Assembly (NCBI GenBank): GCA_025399215.1
Contig: MU621152.1
Span: 15,550 to 75,316 of the forward strand
Direction: 5' to 3'
Length of the DNA: 59,767 bases
From: Globomyces pollinis-pini
Taxonomy: Eukaryota; Chytridiomycota; Chytridiomycetes; Rhizophydiales; Globomycetaceae
Shown: piece by piece, positions 48,374 through 57,414 of the stretch
Position numbering within the stretch: position 1 is the stretch's first letter
Layout of the letters: every line of letters starts with the position of its first letter
Program-made: the position numbers and the translations under genes
The notes under the pieces: generated by a model
Told to the model about the DNA's origin: nothing
Database searches by the model: none
What the model saw: only the letters and a program-made list of their open reading frames with translations

Positions 48374-50322
48374 ATGTCTACTGTAGTACGTAGAGGATTC
48401 GTGAATGTAAAAGAAGAAGGTCTGAGATCATTTCTTTGGCCTAAAAAATGGATTGTATTGAGAGAGCAAACTCTAACTTTCCACAAAAATGAAGTATTGA
48501 ATTAATGCCTTATTCTTAGACTTCTCCACAAGCAACCGCTTTAATTTTCTTGAAAGAATTGGAAAAGGTAGAAAGGACTGATTTGAAACCATATTGTCTG
48601 GAATTAAAAACAAGAGATAAGTCTTATTACATTGCTTTAAAAAGCGATGAGGATCTGTACGATTGGTTGGACGAAATTTATTTGGTATTATTCGCTAAAT
48701 TAAGCTATTAGAGGTCACCAATGGGTATATCTGTACCAACTGGATTTGTGCACCACGACCATGTATATATACATTATCTAAGTTGCTAGGTCGGGTTTGA
48801 TCCAAATACTGGAGTTTTCACAGGGTTGCCAAAGGCCTGGAAGAACTTATTGCAGACTTCAGAGATTACCAAAGATGAAATGACGAGAAATCCACAAGCA
48901 GTTTTGGGTATCAGGATATATAGGTTTAATTGTAGATGTTTTGGAGTTTTACAGTGAAGTAAACAATCTATGAAATAACAAATTGTAGAATTTAGCATCA
49001 CCCACTGATTCTGTGGTATCACTGAAGAGGTCTGACACAGAAGCAACTTTAAATCAGCGTTTTGAGAAGCTTTCTGTGCCTGCACCATTAAGAGCGACAC
49101 AATCTAATATGGAAATCAATGTAACATAATACAAAATTGAATGTATAGGCACTTCAAGACACGATACCATTGGATACTAGACCTCAAACAAGCCTTTCTA
49201 ATTCTCCTGTTAGCCCCTATCCAAAGAATCTGGGAAATACATTAGATCGGTATCCTGCTTCTCCTAAGTCACCTGTTCGTTCACCATATACAACAAAAGA
49301 TTTTCCACAAAGAGAAGCATCGAAATCACCAACTAGCCCGAATAAAATTACTCTACAGCATCCGAAAAAGAAGCCACCCAAGGATCCACGAACTCAAACT
49401 TTGACAGAAAGTCAAATAATGGAAAAATTACGTAAGTGATACAATTTTCATGTATAGGTGGGGTTGTGACAAAAGGTGATCCATCATTGTACTATACCAA
49501 GTTGAAAAAAATCGGACAAGGCGCATCAGGATCTGTATATATTGCAAGAAACAATCAGACCAACGAGAGGGTAGCTATTAAACAGATGGATTTATCAGCA
49601 CAACCTAGAAAAGAATTGCTCGTCAACGAGATTATAGTGATGAAAGATTCTCAGCACCCAAATATTGTAAATTACAGAGATTCTTTCCTTGTGCGTAATG
49701 ATCTATGGGTGGTTATGGAATTGATGGAAGGCGGTCCATTGACTGATATAATTGATAACAATACGATGACGGAGCCACAAATTGCTACAGTCTGTTTGGA
49801 AGTATGTATGAATGTTGATAATATTAGACTCTGAAAGGACTGCAGCAGTTACATCAACGGAGGATCATTCACCGGGATATTAAATCCGATAATATTTTGC
49901 TGAATAATAGAGGCAACGTAAAATTGACGGATTTTGGATTCTGTGCGAAACTATCACCTGAGAAATCAAAACGGGCTACAATGGTAGGAACACCTTACTG
50001 GATGGCACCTGAAGTAGTAAAACAAAAAGAGTATGGTGCAAAAATTGATATTTGGTCACTTGGAATAATGGTAATAGAAATGATTGAAGGGGAACCACCA
50101 TACCTGGAGGAAGAACCATTGAAAGCATTGTATTTGATTGCTACAAACGGTACCCCAAAGCTTAAGAGCCCTGAAAGGGTATCTCAAAGTTTGAAAGGGT
50201 TCTTGAACCAATGCTTACAAGTTGACCCTTCAAAACGCGCCAGTGCCGATGAATTATTACAGGACCAATTTTTAAAGACTGCAGCACCTTTAGCATCACT
50301 CCAATCACTTATAAAACAATAG
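48374..50322 (+). CDS. CLA4: Cla4-like p21-activated kinase (PH + CRIB + STE20 kinase)
   Basis: This is a Cdc42 effector kinase that controls polarity, septins and cytokinesis. A PH domain starts at ATG 48374: [28 protein letters not shown] and [22 protein letters not shown] follows across two exons: [13 protein letters not shown] and [20 protein letters not shown]. It retains all consensus ISxPxxFxHxxHVGxD residues. The linker is Ser/Pro-rich with several SPTSP-type sites. The kinase domain has [41 protein letters not shown] and [13 protein letters not shown], so it is catalytically complete. It ends [12 protein letters not shown]. At least eight short introns are present. PH plus CRIB separates Cla4 from Ste20, which lacks the PH domain. 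Confidence 0.93.
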
Positions 50323-50358
50323 CCATTTTAATTTTTCAATAGAGTAAATTTAAGACAT

Positions 50359-51908
50359 TTATTCTTTAGCTTCTTTAGTAGTACTCGAAGCAATTGCGGT
50401 TGCTTTCTGGGGCTTTCCTTTAATCTTTGCAAATAATTGAGGTGCATCCAATACGATCCATAAGTTCATGATGTATATTAGATATTGAGTAAGTCGTCTT
50501 ATTCCAGAAACACAAAGTGATGCCCTATCACTTCCTAAGCTGTCAGAATAGACTGCTAGCCAATTAAGAAAATAGGAAGCAAATATAAGAACTGCTTCAA
50601 CAATGACCATGAGACAGAATTTTCCACACAATCGATACAATTTGCGAAAGATATTTAAAATGGTCCGTTTTTCCTCATTTATCATTGAAATAGAACAAAC
50701 GTAAAATACTAGACAGAAAATAGGGACCAGATTCCAAAAAAACATAAATTGCGACCTTGAGATCTTAATAATATTTGTAATTACCAATATACTGACAATG
50801 ACGACCACTTCAAGATAGAACTTCTAGAGATAAAGCATTTTAAAGAGATGATATAACAAATTCGAAAATATTTCCCTCCATTAAAGATTAAATGAATGAT
50901 AAACGTTGCTATATGCGTAGGGTACAGTAGTTTTTGGTTTATGAAAGGAATTTCAAATCGAAATAACTGATTGGTGTTTAGCATGGTAATGAATAGCATT
51001 GACAATCCTGTAAATGTTTGAATAAGTTGTTCGTGAACTCTCATAATATCTACACTGTAATAAATGTTGCAGTAATAAAACATATCGATGGCAGCTACGA
51101 TTACAAAAAATATTAGACTGATAGCTATTAGAAGGACATTTTTCGATTTCGACTTTGCGTAGTTGCGAATTGAGATAAATGAAGCGATCGATAGTAAAAC
51201 TATACTCAAGATCATTACTGCTAAGAACAGATTATCCCAAAATACTCCGGTAAATGGAATTAAATTCGAAGAAGGAGTAAATGCATTCCAAAAGTAAACT
51301 TCTTTTCCATTTTCAACTTTTTCCAAATTGGCTCCAAAAGAATGACTATCTGAAGTCAAGAAGGTATTTGGTGCGGTATTTAACTGAAACTCTTCAGCGA
51401 TACCTTTACATCGTTTTTCACTGTATATAAGAAAGCGACCATTTGCATCACATGAATAGTAATCTTCATAGCATTTACTGTCATTTAGTATAAATACCAC
51501 TGAAAAACCATCAAAAGATGGTAAATTTGGTGACAGTATTTTACAATAAGTTTTTCCATTTGCTTGTAGAGAAACTGCCGTTTTATAGTCTTCATTCCCT
51601 AAAAGGTACGGAGCTCCGCTTTGATAGTTTAATGATGCATCTAAATCTAAAGAAGTATAACAACAACCAGAATAAATAGGATTGTACATATTTCCACAAA
51701 ATCCGGGAGGAAATTCCTGCATAGTAAATTCATAATAGGATGGCCATGTTTCGTTTTTCTGGGGAATGTTTTCATTCAAATCTATATGTTCGAAGAGAAA
51801 CATTGTTGAAGGTGGTCCTTGACAGTTATTTGAATACATCCATTGGGATTGCAAAACTATATCAGACAATGCAGTGATAGGTAGTATTGCCAGGATAGGG
51901 TTTATCAT
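50359..51908 (-). CDS. Seven-transmembrane protein with Cys-rich ectodomain
   Basis: The start at 51906-51908 gives a signal-peptide-like MINPILAILPITALSDIVL; an upstream in-frame Met exists but would precede the hydrophobic run. A Cys-rich extracellular domain of about 200 residues follows (NNCQGPPS, PPGFCGNMYNP, SGCCYTSLDLD, DSKCYEDYYSCDANGR, KRCKGIAEEF). Seven hydrophobic segments come next, starting DNLFLAVMILSIVLLSIASF. An intron of about 50 nt near 50798-50848 is needed to place VVIVSILVITNIIK in frame, restoring a membrane helix. The layout resembles a GPCR-like receptor, but I cannot assign a family. The cytosolic tail is short and basic, then acidic (SSTTKEAKE). Confidence 0.6.
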
Positions 51909-52091
51909 TTTCAAATGTAAAACAGAAGGAAGCAAAGTAAGCGCGTCATCAAACAATTACGCGAATGTTAAATTGTGATTAAAACCTATTGGACCTTTTA
52001 CCATTAGCAAAACACACTATCCTTTATATCTGAATTGGTCAAAAGTTCATTTTAAACGAGGTGTTACAAAATTCTTTTTCATAGTTCATTG

Positions 52092-52885
52092 ATGTCTTTT
52101 AAATCTCGTTTCAGCTACCTTCAAAGTTTTAAGTTGAATAAGACTGCCAATGTCACAGCATCTGTGTCCAAATTGATCAATTCAAAAGAACTAATAACAA
52201 CTATTGATCGAATGTTAGACACTGAATCTCGTCACTTCAAATCAGTATTTGGATTTCATCCAAAAATTAAACCATCTTCAATAATTGAGGCAGGAAGAGG
52301 AGTCTATGTGGAGGGTGTTGTAGAAAATGGTGAGATTGTTGCATTATACCCTGGTATACAAAACACCTTAAGTGTTAAACTATGTAGGGTTGGTGTACAC
52401 TCCTGGAGAGCCTATGTTCTTTGTGTCGTTAAACAATCATTACATATTGCGATGCTTTGATGGGTACAGTATTGATGCAAAAGCAAATGGACTCTCTGGA
52501 ATGTTGTACAAATCTCATTACAATAGGCTGAAAGTAACGTAATCACGTCTTACTCATTTATTCACTAGATCCCAACACCAGTAGCCACTACTAAATGGAT
52601 GAATTTGGATAATACCCATCCACTATATATTGGTCATTTAATCAACAATGGCATTTCTGGCCATACTTCCAATGGTAACCTGCCCAACGTAACATATAAT
52701 TAGTAAGATATCAAGAGATAAACATCAATCCCAATCACTTTAAAAACTTGCATCTAATCCCTAATATTCATGGAAGTTTAGACTGGAACGCGCATCAAGA
52801 TATTCGTAGAATCGTTTGTATTGTAGCGACCAGAAAGATTGAGAATGAAGAACTCTTTAGCACTTACTATGAAAAAATCCAGTGA
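52092..52885 (+). CDS. SETD9: SET-domain protein, SETD9-like
   Basis: This is a putative protein lysine methyltransferase. The SET N-flank has AGRGVYVEGVVENGEIVALY, then PG-VYTPGEPMFFVSLNNHY after a short intron, and LRCFDGYSIDAKANGLSG. The region KWMNLDNTHPLYIGHLINNG parallels the NxxNHxxxPN-type SET core as seen in SETD9 (its N-C-S-N motif is here INNG). The final exon gives WNAHQDIRRIVCIVATRKI and ELFSTYYEKIQ, with stop TGA at 52883-52885. Five or so exons are present. Overall length of about 235 residues agrees with SETD9. The less canonical cofactor-binding motif leaves activity open. The start is ATG at 52092. Confidence 0.72.
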
Positions 52886-53054
52886 AGCATTTCCAATAAA
52901 CAAATATATAAATATGTGTATCTACCTCGTATCTGTAACTCGCATCTAGAAATGCATATCTCGTATCTATCGTTAAAGAAAATATTCATCTTCTTGATTG
53001 AAGGGTGATGTCTGGGTTTCCACTATGTCGATTTTTTCAAATTTTCGCTTGTAA

Positions 53055-54491
53055 ATGGAAAACAAACCCAGACATCGGGCATCATTAGATGACTCTAAAA
53101 GTACAGGGCTAGTCCCTCCAGGAAAACTATTCAGTGGTGGTCAAATACCCAAATCACCGTCGGGGTCACTTTGTAGACTGAATCCAAATAACGTTCTTAA
53201 GCCAGTTCCTGACTCAGACACTGCTAAAACAAACCTAGATTCTGAAAGTGAATCTGATATGCCAGTAACATGGAGTGAAATCACAAAAACAAGTATACTA
53301 CTAACAGTATCGGACGACCAGGAAGACAATATAGTGGAACCCTCTCCAAAAAAACAGCCGCGAAGCAAAAGGTCCCCAAATCGGGATGACAGTGACTCTG
53401 ATGATGAGGATGATAATGGAAATAAAATTATCAAACCCAAAGTGGAAGATACAGAGTTTAATCCAGAGACAGACCATCAATATTTAAATTCAGGATTTAA
53501 AGTGGGTTTTGCTGAAGATAGAAACAAAAAATACAGAAGAACTATGGAGGTTTTAATTAGAGATCTGATTTTAGGATTCGCACACAATATGCTATGACTT
53601 TGGTGGAACCATTGGTAGTGGTATGTATTCCACTAGAATTAACGTCTAGGATTTTTTGCAGTATTTGACGGACACGCAGGACGAACAGCTGCAGATTTTT
53701 GTGGAGACCAAGTGCATAAGGTTCATATTTGAGTATTTGATTTGATTTCTTAGATTTTCCAAAGTAATTTAAAAAGTCAACATGATACACCTATTCCAAA
53801 TTTATTACATGAAACCTTTCTACAAGTAGACAAACTGCTATCACAGAAGAAGGGTTTACACAGTGGTTGTACTGCAATTGTAGGCTTTATTAGGGAGGAG
53901 CAACGGAAGTTAGAAACTGGAGAGCTTGAAAAAAAAGTACAAAAGGTCTATCGTTACTAATTTTTAAAGCGAGTACTATATACCGCTAATGCTGGTGATG
54001 CTAGAGCAGTGTTGAGGTAAGAATTGACTTGTAACTCTCAGTCGACATGGAAACGCAGTACGACTATCCTATGATCACAAAGGATCAGACGTCGCGGAAA
54101 ATAGAAGGATTGTAGAGGCAGGTGGATTTGTAATGAATAATAGGGTTAATGGTATTCTGTTTTTCTTTCATATTACCAAGGAGTACTGGCAGTGACAAGA
54201 TCTCTTGGAGATTTAAGCATGAAAGAGTGGGTAATAGGGTCGCCATATACAACAGAGACAGTGTTAACTGCTAAGGATGATCTTCTTATCCTCGCTTGTG
54301 ATGGAGTAAACTTCATTTGGATTAACGATTAGATTTGGGATGTATGCTCGGATCAAGGGGCGTTGGAGCTAATTAAAGATATAAAAGATCCCCAGGAAGC
54401 TGCTGATTGCTTGGTGGATTATGCATTAGATAATTTTTCAACAGACAATCTCACAGTTGTTGTAGTACGCCTAAATTCATCATTTACGTAA
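53055..54491 (+). CDS. PP2C (PPM) serine/threonine phosphatase
   Basis: This is a Mg/Mn-dependent phosphatase, probably of the Ptc-type that counteracts MAPK or stress kinases. The N-terminal extension of about 165 residues is Ser/Asp-rich ([15 protein letters not shown]) and likely disordered. The catalytic domain has all core motifs after intron removal: RRTMED (first metal Asp), [66 protein letters not shown] and [13 protein letters not shown]. About eight short introns split the domain, mainly after 53570. The stop TAA is at 54489-54491. The start at 53055 is the first Met of a long open exon. Confidence 0.9.
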
Positions 54492-54683
54492 ATAAAATTC
54501 AAAGAATTAGATTTGAAATTGAAACGGTTTATATATGTGTGGCAACTATTGGGACAATCTTTTTAAATGATGTACTTTGAGTCATTGAAAGGCGTATTAT
54601 GTTGAATTAGACATAGTTATTTATTGATGTACTAATTGAAACGATTTTTAATCAAAATCCTCATCTATTATCTATTCCTAGTT

Positions 54684-56519
54684 TTAGAGTATTGCTGGGG
54701 TTGCTTCGATGGAATTGCTGGATTGCATTGATTTTATAGAGGGTGGTTTTTGCAAACTACGTAAATCTTTGTTACTTGGGTTTGTGGTTGATAGCAAAAT
54801 TTGATGGTTGATATCTACCAAATCTTTCGAAGATCCATTTGCATCCGTTATTTGCTGATCGCTTTTAATATCAGCGTTGCTTTTCGTACCCATGAAAGTG
54901 GGTTTAATAGAATGGCCAACGTTTGCGACTACACCAATATCAACGGATTGTCTCCGATTTCGAGGCATTGGGATTTGTGATGCCGAAGTACTAGCATCTA
55001 TTGATTGTCTACGCGAGTGACTAGCAGTCTGTCCAACATACTTTTGAGAAGCAACACGCATCATTTTTGTCAAATCTCTATACATTTCCATATTTATATC
55101 CGAGTACGATCCCTTTTTAGCGGTTTGAGATTCATATTTTGGTGCAACAGAACTTAAAATCTTTTCCATTTCTTCAAAATCCTTTTCTTTACTGTCTTTG
55201 GATTTCTCGACTTCAGAAGATATTATTGGTTCACGTTCTATATTTTTCGGGATGTCAATTGCATCTTTCGGTTTAATTGTAGGTTGGGACTGTTTTGGTG
55301 ACTTTTGTTGATTTCCTTTCGAAACATTCGAAAATTCAGCATCCTAATAATTAGACTTTTGAATAACCTGGGATTTCATTCGGCTCTTTGTTTGCAAATC
55401 GAATAGTTCATCAAAAGCTTTTGCACGCATATCCTGTTCTCTGTTTGGATCGACCACTACACATTGATCGTTCAATTTTCTCCTAGAACTATCAAAAATA
55501 ATATCGATAGTTCGCTCTTGCTCTTCCATTCTAAATTCCCGTAGTTGGGTTTTGTAAGTTACATTTTTTGCTGCTAGAGAATCAAGAAATCCCATCAATT
55601 GCACTCGATTAACTTCAACCGTTGCCTTATCTTTCTCTTTTCCATTCAGATAATAACGAGGGTTATTAGCCAATATTCTATCAAAAGTTTCTGAAATATC
55701 CCGAATCTCCTCCTTGATGGGCGTTTCTTGATTTCCTGTACCCACGTATCTTTCCAGCAAATTCAATACTAGACTCCATTGGTATTTTGTTTTCGTATCA
55801 TGCTGTTCAATGTCAAATGATGGCGCTAATGATAGAAATTTACGACAGAAAAGTCGGAATTCACCTACTGGTACAAAGTATACTTTTGGAACATCAGAGT
55901 GCATCTCTGTTGTTAAAGAAGACGGATAAGATGGGTATAAATTTAATAGTGAATATGCAGCATTTGATATGGATGAAATCAATTGTATCACTTGTGACGT
56001 ACTGAGGTCGGCAGAACTACTTGGTTCTTTTCTGGAAAGAGTCCTAGTTAGTGACATTCTTCCTTTACTTATTTTCGGTGTTGAAGTCAGCATAGGATCT
56101 GTTGATTTGATACTGTCACTATCTTTGGCCTCCTTTTCAATCAAGCTTACTTGTTTCTCTGGTAAATCAGCTTTTTTTGAGAATCCAACGGACATTCGCC
56201 TTACTCTGGCAGCAATTTTAGCAGTAGGGGATGCAGGTTGACTAGCAACAACACTATCATTCTTGTATTCGTGGACTATGATAGTTGCCAAACGATCCAT
56301 ACTAAGAGTTGCTAATTGATATAACTCTATACATATTTCTGAATCCTGTATACTTTAGCATAATGCCATTACCTTCATATTACTATGCAAAACTTTTAGG
56401 GTAGTTGGATACAAATAAGTGTTCATAATGGACCCAACATCCACACTTGTTTTCTCCACTGATCCATTCCATTCAAAATGCTGCTCATTTATATATATGG
56501 ACATAAGGTTAAAAGACAT
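54684..56519 (-). CDS. Ser-rich protein of unknown function
   Basis: I do not recognise the family. The start is placed at 56517-56519 (MSFNLMSIYINEQHFEWN). Two introns, one of 27 nt near 56345-56371 and one of 24 nt near 55345-55370, connect three exons in frame; the third ends at TAA 54684-54686. The first 300 residues contain an ordered-looking helical segment (LERYVGTGNQETPIKEE, ETFDRILANNPRYYLNGKEK, FRLFCRKFLSLAPSF). The rest is low complexity and Ser/Lys-rich with repeated RRQS sites (SRRQSIDAS, NRRQSVDIG) and RRMSVGFSK, which look like PKA-type phosphorylation sites. There is no membrane segment. The total is about 590 residues. A cytoskeletal or signalling scaffold role is possible but unsupported. 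Confidence 0.6.
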
Positions 56520-56682
56520 CAGTTCCTAGTTACAGTCTTTAGTGAAAACCAAACAGTGCAAATAGTTATCCAGTGAGCTTCAACAGCTAATCTGAAATCA
56601 AACAGCATTCTTATAGTGAATTCTGAAACATAATTAAATTCATAAATTAAAATGTGATCTCAGAAAATTCTGTTCTCTTTCA

Positions 56683-57414
56683 ATGTTACATACAATCAAT
56701 CAAATTATAGCCTCTGGTAAATACAATGAATACCTAGCAATCTTAAAAGGATTTCGAAGGTAAGGGTCAATAGTTGATTGCGATAGTGGTGCTGTATATG
56801 GTAATGTTTCTCAGCTTATTTCAGGTGCCAAAATTAGATTTCCTCATGCATTGGTGATGACATTTCTGTTCCGTCGTTCAGAGTAATCTTGATGGATTTT
56901 ATCTGGTAGCTTCAAAACTATGTTGAATTTTATTCTCAAAGTAACATTTCAACATTCAAGAAACCTTGCATTCTTCGTGACAATCTACAAATCATTATTG
57001 CTTATCCAGAAAAAGATCAAAGGGGTGGAACACTCGTTTGATTCCTTTATAGCTGGTATAATTGGAGGATACTTTGTGTTTGGAACAGACAATGCAGTGA
57101 ATCAACAAGTAATATTCATAAACTAATCAAACCATAAGATAGTCTATTATTTATTTTCTAGAATTACTGTGGGTCTAGCAAGGCTATGTGTCAAGAAAGG
57201 AGTATTGAAAGCACCAGACCATTCTTTCAGTATGTTTTCAGCCACTGTGTGGGGTTAGTTATACAACATAAGTAACAAATTAGGGATTGTTATGTGGCTG
57301 TTTCGACATCACCGTGATACTTTGCATGGAGGACTGCAAGTGTCAATGCAATATCTGTATAACGATAGTGACAAGTTTGACTCTCTCTATAACTTGCTTT
57401 TGCATAATAAATAG
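56683..57414 (+). CDS. PXMP4: Peroxisomal membrane protein 4 (PMP24)-like, Tim17 family
   Basis: Seven exons join in frame from ATG at 56683 to TAG at 57412-57414. They read LAILKGFR-SGAVYG-AKIRFPHALVMTFLFR, matching the PXMP4 signature YGAKIRFPHALVMTFLFR. Next come VTFQHSRNLAFFVTIYKSLL, HSFDSFIAGIIGGYFVFG, NAVNQQ-IVYYLFSRITVGLA, FSATVWG-IVMWLFRHHRDTL and SMQYLYNDSDKFDSL. This is the full order of the human protein. One exon is only 14 nt (56787-56800, encoding SGAVYG with its neighbours). Four hydrophobic segments fit the Tim17/Tim22/Tim23/PMP24 fold of the peroxisomal membrane. Its cargo function is not known. The length of about 195 residues is normal. Confidence 0.88.

Noticed and set aside
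48786..49100. Minus-strand 104-residue frame
   Set aside because: Antisense to CRIB and linker exons of the PAK gene.
55787..56241. Plus-strand frames
   Set aside because: Antisense to the Ser-rich unknown gene, whose minus-strand frame is longer and splices consistently.
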